This document shows positions 15,754 through 24,725 of a stretch of DNA of 34,332 nt, one piece after another; the stretch's first letter is position 1; each line of letters opens with the position of its first letter. Position numbers and translations under genes: made by a program. The DNA is from Acidobacteriota bacterium (lineage in GTDB: Bacteria > Acidobacteriota > JAAYUB01): NCBI GenBank assembly GCA_016935015.1, contig JAFGRT010000111.1, positions 1 through 34,332 of the forward strand. The letters are read 5' to 3'. The notes beneath the pieces were generated by a model. That model saw only the letters and a program-made list of their open reading frames with translations. It was not told where the DNA came from and did no database searches.

Positions 15754-17529
15754 ATGCCACAATCACGCGGCCGTTTCTTCTGGTCGTTGGGACTGATCAC
15801 CTTTATCGTGATCATCCTGGTCCTCGTGATCGCCCTGGTCGCCTGGCTCGCCGGACCGGGTGTTCCGGGGAAGACCATTCTGGAAGTGAATCTCGAGCAG
15901 GGGATGATCGAATATGTGCCGCAGGATCCGTTGGCCGAGACCATGGCCGGCGGTTTGGTGCGGGTGAGGGACGTGGTGGAGGCCATCGAACGGGCGGCCG
16001 GAGACGAGCGCGTGGTGGCGCTCTACGCTCGCATCGGTGCGGCGGACATGGGGCTGGCCAAGATCCAGGAAATCCGTGACGCCGTGGCCGCCTTTCGCGC
16101 CGGCGGCAAACCGGCCTTCGCCTTCGCCGAAACCTTCGGTGAATTCGCCGGCGGCAACGGGTCCTACTATCTGGCGACGGCCTTCGATGAGATCTATCTT
16201 CAGCCTTCGGGTGATATCGGACTAACCGGACTGATAATGGAGTCCCCATTTCTCAGGGGAACATTGCAGAAGCTGGGTATCGAGCCGCGCATGGATCACC
16301 GCTATGAATACAAGAACGCCAAGAACATGATGACCGAGACCGCGTTTACCGAGGCCCATCGCGAGGCCATGACCAAGGTGATGAACGCCCACTACGGGCA
16401 GGTGGTGCGCGGGATCGCCGCCGGGCGGGGGTTGTCCGAGGAACAGGTGCGGGAGGTTATCGCCCGCGGGCCCTATCTGGGAGAGGAAGCCCTGCGGGCG
16501 GACTTGGTGGATGAAATGCTCTACCGGGACGAAGTCATGGGTAAGATCAAGACCCGGGTGGGGGCGGACGCCGAGCTGCTCTATCTGGACAAGTATCTGG
16601 AGCGGGCGGGCCGGCCGCACGAATCCGGGCCGGTCATCGCCCTGATCTACGGCGTGGGCGGCGTCGAGCGCGGAGCCAGCGGATACGATCCCCTGTTCGG
16701 GGATGTCACCATGGGCGCCGATACGGTGGCGGCCGCGTTCCGGGCGGCCATCGAGGATGAGGAGGTCCGGGCCATCCTGTTCCGGGTGGACAGCCCCGGC
16801 GGCTCCTATGTCGCCTCGGACACCATCTGGCGGGAAACCCAGCGCGCCCGGGCCGCCGGCAAGCCGGTGATCATCTCCATGGGCGACGTGGCCGGTTCCG
16901 GCGGGTACTTCGTGGCTATGGGCGCCGACAAAGTCGTGGCCCAGCCGGGCACCATCACCGGCTCCATCGGTGTGCTGGGAGGCAAGATGCTGACCCGGGC
17001 CTTCTGGCAGGAGAAAATCGGCATTACCTGGGACGATGTCACCACCAGCGAGAACGCCACTATCTGGACCGGCACCCATGACTATACCGAGCAGGGCTGG
17101 GCCCGCTTCCAGGCCTGGCTGGACCGGGTCTACACGGACTTCACCGGCAAGGTGGCCGAGGGACGGAACATGCACCTGGAGAGGGTGAGAGAGATCGCCA
17201 AGGGACGGATCTGGTCTGGCGAAGACGCCCGGGAGCTGGGCCTGGTGGATGAGCTGGGCGGCTTTCCCGTGGCCCTGCGTCTGTGCAAGCAGGCGGCGGG
17301 AATCGGCCTGGAAGAGAGCATCCAGCTGCGATTGTTTCCGGAGGAGAAAGGCTTTTTCCAGCTGCTGATGGAGGAGGGGCCGCCGAGCAGTGACCCGGCC
17401 ACGGCGGCGGTGCTGCAGCGCACCCTTCGCGCCGTGCAGCCGGCCACCCGGCTGGCGGCCGAACTCGGTCTGCTGGCCGACCGCGGGGTGCTGACCATGC
17501 CCGTCGTGCGCGCCAACGGCCGACGGTAA
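15754..17529 (+). CDS. sppA: Signal peptide peptidase SppA (protease IV), long form
   Basis: 591 residues, the double-domain (67 kDa) form. It degrades cleaved signal peptides in the inner membrane. One N-terminal transmembrane anchor (LGLITFIVIILVLVIALVAWL, about residues 12-32) is followed by tandem ClpP/crotonase-like domains. The Ser-Lys dyad is visible: Lys187 in YEYKNAKNMMTETAF and Ser382 in DVAGSGGYFVAMGAD, with GTITGSIGVLGGK after it. The ~195-residue separation matches E. coli Lys209/Ser409. The ATG at 15754 is selected by AAGGAGGAGC; an open frame extends upstream to 15664 but overlaps the promoter. A strong terminator follows. Confidence 0.94.
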   Translation: MPQSRGRFFWSLGLITFIVIILVLVIALVAWLAGPGVPGKTILEVNLEQGMIEYVPQDPLAETMAGGLVRVRDVVEAIERAAGDERVVALYARIGAADMGLAKIQEIRDAVAAFRAGGKPAFAFAETFGEFAGGNGSYYLATAFDEIYLQPSGDIGLTGLIMESPFLRGTLQKLGIEPRMDHRYEYKNAKNMMTETAFTEAHREAMTKVMNAHYGQVVRGIAAGRGLSEEQVREVIARGPYLGEEALRADLVDEMLYRDEVMGKIKTRVGADAELLYLDKYLERAGRPHESGPVIALIYGVGGVERGASGYDPLFGDVTMGADTVAAAFRAAIEDEEVRAILFRVDSPGGSYVASDTIWRETQRARAAGKPVIISMGDVAGSGGYFVAMGADKVVAQPGTITGSIGVLGGKMLTRAFWQEKIGITWDDVTTSENATIWTGTHDYTEQGWARFQAWLDRVYTDFTGKVAEGRNMHLERVREIAKGRIWSGEDARELGLVDELGGFPVALRLCKQAAGIGLEESIQLRLFPEEKGFFQLLMEEGPPSSDPATAAVLQRTLRAVQPATRLAAELGLLADRGVLTMPVVRANGRR

Positions 17530-17536
17530 CCCATTT

Positions 17537-17569
17537 CCGGCCGCCAGGCCCTGGCGGCCGGTGATTTTT
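17537..17569 (+). terminator. Intrinsic terminator of sppA
   Basis: A near-perfect GC hairpin, CCGGCCGCCAGG against CCTGGCGGCCGG (17537-17561), is followed by TGA and five T (17565-17569). It lies 8 bases after the sppA stop. Confidence 0.8.
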
Positions 17570-17603
17570 CCCAAAGGCGAATCCCTGAAAAAAGGGAGGA
17601 CAC

Positions 17604-17624
17604 CCCGGCCGACCATCGGCCGGG
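17604..17624 (-). terminator. Hairpin, possible terminator for the 17719-19680 gene
   Basis: CCCGGCCGA-CCA-TCGGCCGGG is a nine-base perfect stem. Read on the minus strand it lies 95 bases past the stop of the DxDDT gene. It is followed by GTGTCCTCCC and then six T, so the U-run is further away than usual. The stretch between this hairpin and 17719 holds nothing else recognised. Confidence 0.4.
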
Positions 17625-17718
17625 AGGGCCCTGCTGCATCAGCCTGAGCTAGAGCGCAGACAGTTTCACACCGCCACCGGCTACACCCTGATCCGGCGCC
17701 CGCTGTCTCCGGGGATGT

Positions 17719-19680
17719 TTACGAGGCGTCCGCTGCGGGGGAGATCAGGGTCCGGTATTTGGCGAACGTCAGTAGGCAGAGCGCCTTGGTGACGGTGGGA
17801 GAAGTCCAGTATGTGTATATACAGGTTCGCTCGCCCAGCTGTTGTTCGGCGGCCGCCTGACAACGGATCCATTGCCGGCGAAACTCCTCTTCCGGCAAAA
17901 TGCCCCGCACGCCGTGAATCCTCAGATTGTCATAGTTCTCGGCCACATTCATAGGAAAGAGAAAGGGGACGGTATCGATCCCCTTGATGGATCCGGAAAA
18001 ACAGGCGTTTTCCCAGGAGGGACTGGCCGAGTTGAGCCGGGTATAGAGCCAGGTTAGGCTGCGCCGTACCGCTTTCCTGATCTCCGGCGGAGTGTCTGTT
18101 CGCCAGTCGCGACGATCCGGTTGCTGGTCATTGCTCACCGTCCAAATATCCAGCAGGGCATTCAGGGCCAATGCCGTACTGTACAATCGGTCGTCCAGGA
18201 TGGCCAGACTGCCCGGCCAGAAGGTCTCGTGTTCCATCCGCGCCAGGAGCTGCCGGGTACCGGGTCCGCGCAAGACCGGTCCCAGCTCTTGACGCCATTC
18301 CTCCATAAAGGACCAGGGCAGCGGTGAGCGGGCCGCGCCGTCGTTCAGCAGCCGCAGATTGGCGGCCAGGAAGCGGTAATAATTCAGGACGTTGGGATAA
18401 TAGAGCAGAACGATGTCCCTCTCTTCTGCCAGGAGATCGCGCTCCACCACCCAGCACAACAGTTGCCCCGTGTGCCGGTAGCAATGGATGAAGGCCACGG
18501 GCAGATGGGGCGGATTTTCCCGCCGGGCCGGTACGAGGAATTCCGCGTTCAGACCCAGCAGAATATTGGCGCAGACAGACGGCTCCACGTTGTTCATGTT
18601 CAGGGGAATCTTGGTGCCGCGGGTGCCGAACTGCACCCCTTCGTAGGGTGATTGCAGCCAGGTGGTCATAAAGGCCGGGGCGGCGGAATCCGTTGTCTGC
18701 ATGTATTCCCGGATCCAGCAATAGGTTCGCGGATCGATCAGGTTGACGGTCCGGTCCGTCGACAACGGCTGGTAGGCATACCGGGCAATCAGGGCCAGCA
18801 GCTGTTCCAGATCCTTGTTGGCGGCGCGCCATGCTGCCCGGTCCGGCGAGAAGTCCGGAGAACAGCTCTGGATGGCGGCGCCGACGGAGAGGGCCAGGCC
18901 GGTGTCATCCAGATCGGCCGGCATGTTGAAGCGGTTCAGGAATCCCCGGGCATCCCCTTGCAGATAGCCGATCTGCAGATCGGGTGATCCCAGAATGCGG
19001 ACTTGGGTGATGTCCATGCCGATGCGCTGCAGGAGGGGGGCCAATACGGGGAAGACATGGGCGGCATAGGAAACGATTGTGATGATATTATCCGGATTCA
19101 GTCGCCAGCCGTGGGCCGCTATTTTTTGCTGCCAGAAACCGTAAGCCGGCACCCCGTCCGACAGATTCCGATCACGAAAACGCAGTATTTGGTGGACGGA
19201 AGGGGTCAGTTGATCAGGCGTCAGGCGGATGGCGCCCAATTGATGCGCTTCCAGCAAACTTTGGGTGACGATGCTGGTGGCAAACATGTTGGTATCCGTG
19301 AGCTGGAAGAAGGAACGAAGCCAACGACAGGCCGGCGTTGCCATGGTTTCGCCGAAAAAAAAATGCCCCACCTGGATGGCGGAGGGATACAACCCATGGT
19401 AGCGTTTGTGCAACAGGTAGCCGGCCAGGCGGCCCATCATCGGATGCCGAGCGGTCCATTGATCGGCCCGGATGGATTCGTTCAGCCACTGGATAATGAA
19501 TTGAACCTGCTGCTCCGCCAGCGGAGTGTGATGATCCATGTAGCCATCACTCTCCGGATGGAACGACGGGATGAAGAGAACCGCCAGGATGAGGATCCGT
19601 TGTAGACCGCGACGAAGGGGTCTCGCGGAATAGGATGGGTGGCCGGAATCGCCCGTCGCTGTGTCCGGTGATGCTTTCAC
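17719..19680 (-). CDS. Unrecognised helical-repeat protein with a DxDDT motif (terpene-cyclase-like?)
   Basis: 653 residues from a GTG at 19680 (GGAG ten bases upstream), or 606 residues from an ATG at 19539, which also has GGAGAG upstream. With the longer start, residues 23-38 (RRGLQRILILAVLFIP) look like a signal peptide or anchor. I do not recognise a family by name. Seen directly: D256-L-D258-D259-T260-G, matching the DxDDTA acid motif of class II terpene cyclases, plus repeated helix-turn phrases typical of alpha/alpha toroids (DTNMFATSIVTQSLLEA, VEPSVCANILLGL, DRLYSTALALNALLDIW, SPTVTKALCLLTFAKY). QW motifs are not obvious. The fold is inferred and the reaction unknown. The gene is downstream of an exporter operon on the same strand, 149 bases away. 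Confidence 0.6.
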   Translation of the reverse strand: MKASPDTATGDSGHPSYSARPLRRGLQRILILAVLFIPSFHPESDGYMDHHTPLAEQQVQFIIQWLNESIRADQWTARHPMMGRLAGYLLHKRYHGLYPSAIQVGHFFFGETMATPACRWLRSFFQLTDTNMFATSIVTQSLLEAHQLGAIRLTPDQLTPSVHQILRFRDRNLSDGVPAYGFWQQKIAAHGWRLNPDNIITIVSYAAHVFPVLAPLLQRIGMDITQVRILGSPDLQIGYLQGDARGFLNRFNMPADLDDTGLALSVGAAIQSCSPDFSPDRAAWRAANKDLEQLLALIARYAYQPLSTDRTVNLIDPRTYCWIREYMQTTDSAAPAFMTTWLQSPYEGVQFGTRGTKIPLNMNNVEPSVCANILLGLNAEFLVPARRENPPHLPVAFIHCYRHTGQLLCWVVERDLLAEERDIVLLYYPNVLNYYRFLAANLRLLNDGAARSPLPWSFMEEWRQELGPVLRGPGTRQLLARMEHETFWPGSLAILDDRLYSTALALNALLDIWTVSNDQQPDRRDWRTDTPPEIRKAVRRSLTWLYTRLNSASPSWENACFSGSIKGIDTVPFLFPMNVAENYDNLRIHGVRGILPEEEFRRQWIRCQAAAEQQLGERTCIYTYWTSPTVTKALCLLTFAKYRTLISPAADAS

Positions 19681-19730
19681 TCGGTGTGGTCTCCAGAATC
19701 ATTTTCGGTCGATTTTGCGTCCGATCATGT

Positions 19731-19757
19731 TGTGTGAATACACATGCAATTCAATTG
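19731..19757. promoter_or_regulatory. Pair of inverted repeats upstream of the DxDDT gene
   Basis: TGTGT-GAAT-ACACA (19731-19744) and CAATT-C-AATTG (19747-19757) lie 50-80 bases upstream of the GTG at 19680. The first resembles sites of CRP/FNR-type regulators in symmetry but not exactly in spacing. The surrounding 149 bases are AT-richer than the coding flanks. No convincing -35/-10 pair was found. Confidence 0.3.
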
Positions 19758-19829
19758 TAATGGCACATGACCCCAAATTCAAGGGCGAAGAGGGTGGGAC
19801 TTTCGTCCGGACCGCGCTCTGAGCGGATA

Positions 19830-21086
19830 TCATTCGTAACGCAGGGCTTCGATGGGGTCCAGGTGGGCGGCCTGTCGCGCCGGCCAGGCGCCGAACAGCA
19901 GGCTGATGCCGCCCAGCACCGTCAGCGAGATGATGAAAGCGGGGATGGTGATGATCAGGTAGATGTCCCCCTGGCCGGAAGTGTCCTGGAAGATGTTGCT
20001 CAGGAAAGGGATGCCTCCGATCAGCCAGGCGACCAGGCTGGCCAGCAGGTAGCCGGTGGCGCCGCCAGCCAGGGTCAGGATGAAGGTCTCGCACAGGAAC
20101 TGCACGAGTACGTGGCGCCGCTTGGCGCCCAGGGCGCGCAGGGTGCCGATCTCCCGGCGGCGGCTGCGCACGGAGAGCAGCATGATGTTCATCACCCCCA
20201 CCCCGCCGATGCACAGGGTGATGACCCCCACCAGCAGCACCGTGATGTTGATGGCGCCCGTAAAGCCGTCGATGATGGACTGGAGCTCGGAAAAGCGGTT
20301 GAGGTCAAAGGCTTTGTCATCGGCAGGATCGAAATGGTGCCGCTCGGCCATGATCTGGAAGAACTGGCGTTCGGCCGCGGTTTCGAACTGGCCGGCCACC
20401 GGCTGCCAGACCATGACGCTGAGGTAGCGGGTGTCGGTCATGACGGCCATGGTTTCAATGGGGATCATGGCGGAGCGGTCATCGGGCTGGAAATAATTGG
20501 AGATAGAGATTTTTTTCCGCAGCACACCCACCACCCGGAAGCGGATACCGCGGATTTTCACCTCCCGGCCGACGGCGGGCATCTGACTGAAGAGCTGCTC
20601 CTTCAGGTCATGGCCCAGGACCACCACCCGGGCCATCTGCCGCTCCTCTTCCGGGGTGAAGAAGCGGCCGTCGGCCAGGTACATGCCCCGGATTTTCTCA
20701 TAGCAGGCGCTCACGGCCCGGATGCCGGCGGTGGTGTAGCGCTGTCCGTACTGGATTTTGTAGCGGCGGAAGACCTCGCCGCTGGCCTGCCGGATGAGCG
20801 GGGCGTTGGCCCGCACCAGATCCACGTCCCGTTTTTCCATGCGCAGGGCGCGGCCGGCCTTGAGTCCCCCGGCCTGCTTGCTGGTCTGGCCGTTCCAGAC
20901 CACCACCACCTGGTCGCCGAGATAGCTCATGCCGATGTGCATGGCCCTGCTGAAGCCGTCACCGTATGCCATGAGGATCATGAAGGCCATGATCCCCCAG
21001 GTGACTCCCAGAATGGTCATGACGGTGCGCACGGGATTCCGGGCGATGGCTTGCCAGGAGAGTCGGATGATGGATCGAACGTTCAT
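19830..21086 (-). CDS. ABC transporter permease, MacB/FtsX type (second)
   Basis: 418 residues with MacB-like topology. One N-terminal helix follows RSIIRLSWQAIARNPVRTVMTILGVTWGIMAF, then a large periplasmic domain (about residues 45-280), then three C-terminal helices (ITVLLVGVITLCIGGVGVMNIMLLSV, the FILTLAGGATGYLLASLVAWL segment and IPAFIISLTVLGGISLLFGAWPA), ending PARQAAHLDPIEALRYE. The conserved GGVGVMNIMLLSVRSRRREIGTLRALGAKR loop contacts the ATPase in this family. No nucleotide-binding domain is fused. It follows the other permease by 13 bases and is the last gene of the exporter operon. Confidence 0.88.
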   Translation of the reverse strand: MNVRSIIRLSWQAIARNPVRTVMTILGVTWGIMAFMILMAYGDGFSRAMHIGMSYLGDQVVVVWNGQTSKQAGGLKAGRALRMEKRDVDLVRANAPLIRQASGEVFRRYKIQYGQRYTTAGIRAVSACYEKIRGMYLADGRFFTPEEERQMARVVVLGHDLKEQLFSQMPAVGREVKIRGIRFRVVGVLRKKISISNYFQPDDRSAMIPIETMAVMTDTRYLSVMVWQPVAGQFETAAERQFFQIMAERHHFDPADDKAFDLNRFSELQSIIDGFTGAINITVLLVGVITLCIGGVGVMNIMLLSVRSRRREIGTLRALGAKRRHVLVQFLCETFILTLAGGATGYLLASLVAWLIGGIPFLSNIFQDTSGQGDIYLIITIPAFIISLTVLGGISLLFGAWPARQAAHLDPIEALRYE

Positions 21087-21099
21087 GGGCAGCTCCCGC

Positions 21100-22425
21100 T
21101 CATTCCTCGAACCGCAACGCCTCCACCGGGTCGAGGAAGGCGGCGGTGTAGGATGGGTAGAAGGCCGCGGCCAGGGCCACGAACACCAGGAAACCGAAGG
21201 CCGACAATCCCACCCATTTGGACACGATCATGCCGGCGAACACATCGGGCAGGGGCAGACTGTTGATGACACCGCAGAGTCCCATGGCCCCCAGGTAGCC
21301 CAGCAGGCCGCTGCCCAGCGAGATGAGCAGCGCTTCCAGAAAAAACATGGCCAGGATGTTCAGGCGGGTGGCACCCAGGGCCTTGCGCAGACCGATCTCG
21401 CGGGTGCGCTCCCGCACGGAGACCAGCATGATGTTCATGACGCCGATCCCGCCCAGCAGCAGCGTCACTACGGCCACAAAGCCCAGAAACAGTTTCATGG
21501 AGGAAAAGATTTGGGTGATGAATTTGGCGTCTGTGGCCGTATTCCAAATGGGCAGGGCGTCTTCGTCCAGCGGATCGAAATGATGATGCCGGGCCAGGAT
21601 CTCCCGCACCTGCAGCTCGGCCACATCCCCTTCGGCCATCCCTTTTGGTTGCAGAATGAGGTTGGAGATGTGCCGGTCGCCGTAAGGGCCGCTGCGGAAA
21701 GGGAAATCCCGGCGCATGGCCGGGTAGGGGACGAAGATCTTGCCGTCGTCCCGACCGCTGTAGGAGCCGTTCTGGGTTTTCGGGGGCAGGATCCCCACCA
21801 GGCGATAGGTATATCCCTGCAGGCGCACCGGATCGCCGGGTGCGGCCCGGCCGGCGAAGAGCTGCCGGTTGACCTCGTGGCCGATGATGCACACCCGGGC
21901 GGCGTCGGTTATGTCTTTTTCGATGAACTGGCGTCCCTGGGCCGGAAAGATACTGCGCATCGCCATGTAATCCACCAGGACGCCGCTGACGTCGAAATTC
22001 CCCTGGTTGATGTCGGTGGCGCTGATGAGGTCGTAACGGCTCAATTCGGGGCTCAACCGCTGCAGGTGGAAGGCTTCGCGCTGCAGAATCTCATAGTCAT
22101 CCACGGTCAGGTAGATCTGCTTGTTGGGGCGGATGCCCGGGCCGGCGATGCTGGTGGAACCGCCCCAGACGATGATGATGTGGCGGCCCATGGCGTACAT
22201 CTTCTCCATGTGGGCCTGGCGCATGCCTTCCCCGACAGCCACCAGGATGATGAGGGAGGCCACACCCCAGGCGATGCCCAGCATGGTCAGGAAGGAACGC
22301 AGCCGGTTCTGGTTCAGATCGGCCCAGGTCTCGCGGATCAGGTCCAGCGGGGCGATGCTCAGCCGGTGACGGCGACGGGAACGGCCCTGGCTGGACTCAC
22401 GCTCTGGTCGGTATGGGTAAATCAT
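21100..22425 (-). CDS. ABC transporter permease, MacB/FtsX type (first)
   Basis: 441 residues. A basic, cytoplasmic N-terminal extension of about 25 residues (ERESSQGRSRRRHRLS) precedes the MacB-like core: IRETWADLNQNRLRSFLTMLGIAWGVASLIILVAVGEG, a periplasmic domain, GGIGVMNIMLVSVRERTREIGLRKALGATR and three C-terminal helices ending ALRFEE. It is homologous to the next permease, so the two may form a heterodimeric channel. It lies 15 bases after the fusion protein gene. No ATPase domain is present. Confidence 0.88.
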   Translation of the reverse strand: MIYPYRPERESSQGRSRRRHRLSIAPLDLIRETWADLNQNRLRSFLTMLGIAWGVASLIILVAVGEGMRQAHMEKMYAMGRHIIIVWGGSTSIAGPGIRPNKQIYLTVDDYEILQREAFHLQRLSPELSRYDLISATDINQGNFDVSGVLVDYMAMRSIFPAQGRQFIEKDITDAARVCIIGHEVNRQLFAGRAAPGDPVRLQGYTYRLVGILPPKTQNGSYSGRDDGKIFVPYPAMRRDFPFRSGPYGDRHISNLILQPKGMAEGDVAELQVREILARHHHFDPLDEDALPIWNTATDAKFITQIFSSMKLFLGFVAVVTLLLGGIGVMNIMLVSVRERTREIGLRKALGATRLNILAMFFLEALLISLGSGLLGYLGAMGLCGVINSLPLPDVFAGMIVSKWVGLSAFGFLVFVALAAAFYPSYTAAFLDPVEALRFEE

Positions 22426-22440
22426 GGTGTATCACCGGGC

Positions 22441-23691
22441 TCACTGCAGCACGACACGATCCTCCCCCGAAAGTCCACGGATGACCTCGACCCGCGAACC
22501 GTTGCTGATGCCCACGTCCACGGGGACGCGCCGCACCAGCTGTTCTTCGCCGGTTTGATGGATCAGGTCGACGAAGGCCGCCTTGTTTTCATCGTAGACC
22601 AGCGCCGTTTCCGGAATCTGCAGGACATCCGCCTTGCGGGCCAGGATGATCTCGGCGTTGGCGCTCATGTTCACCCGCAGGTCCGTATGCTCGGAGAGCA
22701 GCCGGACCCGGACCTCGAAGCGGGTGACATTGTCCTCTTCGAGGCCCATGGGGGAAATGCGGAAGACCTCGCCCTCGAACCGCCGGTCGCGGTAGGTTTC
22801 CACCGTCAGTCGGACCGGCTGGCCGGTGTGGATTTCGCCCACATCGCTCTCGTCCACGTCCCCCTTGAAATAGAGCTCGCGCGTGTCGCCCACCACCATG
22901 ATGAGGGTGGCGTTGGAACCCAGCTGCAGGATGGAGCTGACGGCGTCGCCCTCCTCCAGGTGCCGCTTGAGGACCAGGCCGGCAATGGGGCTGCGGATGG
23001 TGGCGTAGCGCAGGTTTTCCTCGGCGCGCTGCAGGGCGGCCTCGCCGGCGTGCAGGTCGGCGCGGGCCTGATGGACGGCGGTTTCGGAAGTGTAGTATTC
23101 AGCTTCACGCAGCAGGACATTCTTCTTCAGGACGTTATCGCGAACCTCTTCGGCGCGGAAGCGCTGCTCCACCATGTCCAGGTCGGACTTGGCAACCAGT
23201 TGGGCATCGTACACTTCCTTGATCCGCTCGTATTCGCGCCGGGCAAATTCCAGGTCCTGGTTCCGGGCCTCTTCCTTTGCTTTCTCCAGGGCCAGGGCGG
23301 CAGATTTCATCTCGGCGGCGGCCTTCTCCAGCAGCGCCTGCCGGGCCATGACATGGGCCCGGGCTTCCCGCACCGATGCTTCCAGTTCCTGGCGGTCCAG
23401 TTCGAGCAGGACCTGGCCTCTTTCCACCATGTCCCCCTCATCCACGTAGAACTGCTGAATGATGCCGCTGGCCTTGGACTTGACGTCGATCTTGGTGACG
23501 GGCTCGATCTTGCCGGTGGCCACCACCGAGCAGACCATCTCGCCCGATTGCACCGCGACGATGCGTTCATCGGGGATGAGGCTGTCGGTACTGAACAGAT
23601 TGCTGAAGACAAAATAGATGCCGCCGATAATGATCAGGACGACAACGATGGTCACGATTCGCAGCATCGTCACCCCGGTTTTGTTGCCCAT
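22441..23691 (-). CDS. Membrane fusion protein, MacA/HlyD (RND-type adaptor) family
   Basis: 416 residues: an N-terminal membrane anchor (LRIVTIVVVLIIIGGIYFVFSNL), a split biotinyl-lipoyl domain (GKIEPVTKIDVKSKASGIIQQFYVDEGDMVERGQVLLELDRQELEA and, on the return, LRYATIRSPIAGLVLKRHLEEGDAV), a long coiled-coil hairpin between them (about residues 95-210), and a beta-barrel region. It bridges inner-membrane transporter and outer-membrane channel in tripartite exporters. GGGAGG lies six bases before the ATG. It is first in an operon with two permeases; no outer-membrane TolC-like gene or ATPase is adjacent. Confidence 0.9.
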   Translation of the reverse strand: MGNKTGVTMLRIVTIVVVLIIIGGIYFVFSNLFSTDSLIPDERIVAVQSGEMVCSVVATGKIEPVTKIDVKSKASGIIQQFYVDEGDMVERGQVLLELDRQELEASVREARAHVMARQALLEKAAAEMKSAALALEKAKEEARNQDLEFARREYERIKEVYDAQLVAKSDLDMVEQRFRAEEVRDNVLKKNVLLREAEYYTSETAVHQARADLHAGEAALQRAEENLRYATIRSPIAGLVLKRHLEEGDAVSSILQLGSNATLIMVVGDTRELYFKGDVDESDVGEIHTGQPVRLTVETYRDRRFEGEVFRISPMGLEEDNVTRFEVRVRLLSEHTDLRVNMSANAEIILARKADVLQIPETALVYDENKAAFVDLIHQTGEEQLVRRVPVDVGISNGSRVEVIRGLSGEDRVVLQ

Positions 23692-23760
23692 AGGTTACCT
23701 CCCAAGCATGTCTACCTATATAGAACGGCAATCGGGCCGGTGATGTTCCCAGAAATTTCT

Positions 23761-23788
23761 TTGCAAACCTCCGCTTTTCCCGTAAGAT
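23761..23788 (+). promoter_or_regulatory. Weak candidate promoter for the TauE-type gene
   Basis: TTGCAA (23761-23766), a 16-base spacer and TAAGAT (23783-23788), four of six matches in each box. It lies in the 187-base gap between divergent genes. No convincing promoter was found on the opposite strand for the exporter operon. Confidence 0.3.
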
Positions 23789-23878
23789 ATTCGTTCGGTC
23801 CCCGCCCCCCAGCCGGGGGCGCAGGACGGGCCGGCGGCGGTCTCCAACCGGCTCGGGAAATGGGCGGCACTGGGCATT

Positions 23879-24661
23879 ATGGATCTTGACCATCTTCTGA
23901 TTTTGTGCGGCGCCACGTTTCTCATCAGCATCCTGGGTGTGGTCACGGGTGGGCATTCCATGCTGACGGTGCCCGTCATGATTTTTTTCGGGATGCCACC
24001 GGCGGTGGCCGTAGCCACCAACCGGTTCGCCAATATTTTTCTGGCCGGTTCCGGGGCTTACAAGTTTTACCGCAACAAGAAGATCCCCCTGCGGTTCACC
24101 TGGCCCTTCATCGTGGCCAGTATCCCCGGCGGGGCGGCCGGAGCACTGGTGGTGCTGCATCTCAGCGGCGATCTCATCCAGAAGATCATCGGCGCGTTCA
24201 TGGTGGTCATCGTGCTCGTCGGGCTGATTTCCCGTCGGGCCGGCCTGGCCGACCTGGAGAGTTTCGATTTCTCCCGGCTGCGGATGGGGTTCGGCCTGGT
24301 GATTGGCTTTCTCATCGGTATTTACTGGGGTTTCTTCGGCGGCGGCGGCATGACCCTGTTCATCCTGTTCCTGACCCTGACCTTCGGCCTCAGTTTCCTG
24401 CAGAGCGTCGGCACGAGCAACCTGGCCATGGGGCTGTCCTCGCTCCTAGCCGTTATCATCTTCATTGTCAGCGGCGCCGTGGACTTCGTCGTGGGAACGG
24501 CCATGGCCGCCTGCATGGCCGGCGGGGCCTGGATCGGCGCCCACTGGTCCATCCGGGTGGGCAACGTCTGGGTCAAACGGGTATTCACGGTGGTGATCTT
24601 CATCCTGGCCGTCAAGCTCATCTTCGGCTGGCCCGATTTTACGGCCATTCTCCAGCCCTGA
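23879..24661 (+). CDS. TauE/SafE-family membrane permease
   Basis: 260 residues, hydrophobic throughout with about eight predicted helices in two repeats. Family signatures are GVVTGGHSMLTVPVMIFFGMPPAVAVATNR near the start and, in the second half, GIYWGFFGGGGMTLFILFLTL with SVGTSNLAMGLSSLLAV. The family moves sulfite, sulfoacetate and other anions or sulfur compounds; the substrate here cannot be told. No sulfur genes are nearby. Only a weak ribosome site precedes the ATG. The next gene starts 64 bases downstream. Confidence 0.87.
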   Translation: MDLDHLLILCGATFLISILGVVTGGHSMLTVPVMIFFGMPPAVAVATNRFANIFLAGSGAYKFYRNKKIPLRFTWPFIVASIPGGAAGALVVLHLSGDLIQKIIGAFMVVIVLVGLISRRAGLADLESFDFSRLRMGFGLVIGFLIGIYWGFFGGGGMTLFILFLTLTFGLSFLQSVGTSNLAMGLSSLLAVIIFIVSGAVDFVVGTAMAACMAGGAWIGAHWSIRVGNVWVKRVFTVVIFILAVKLIFGWPDFTAILQP

Positions 24662-24725
24662 CCTTCGTGCGGTCACGGCAAGATGGAGCATGAGACATTT
24701 CTGTTCATGATCCGTATACGGAGGC

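Noticed and set aside
20929-23889. Very long plus-strand open frame (986 codons) opposite the exporter operon
   Set aside because: The opposite strand encodes three recognisable proteins with ribosome sites. The plus-strand product is His/Gly/Asp-rich without domains, as expected of an antisense GC-rich frame.
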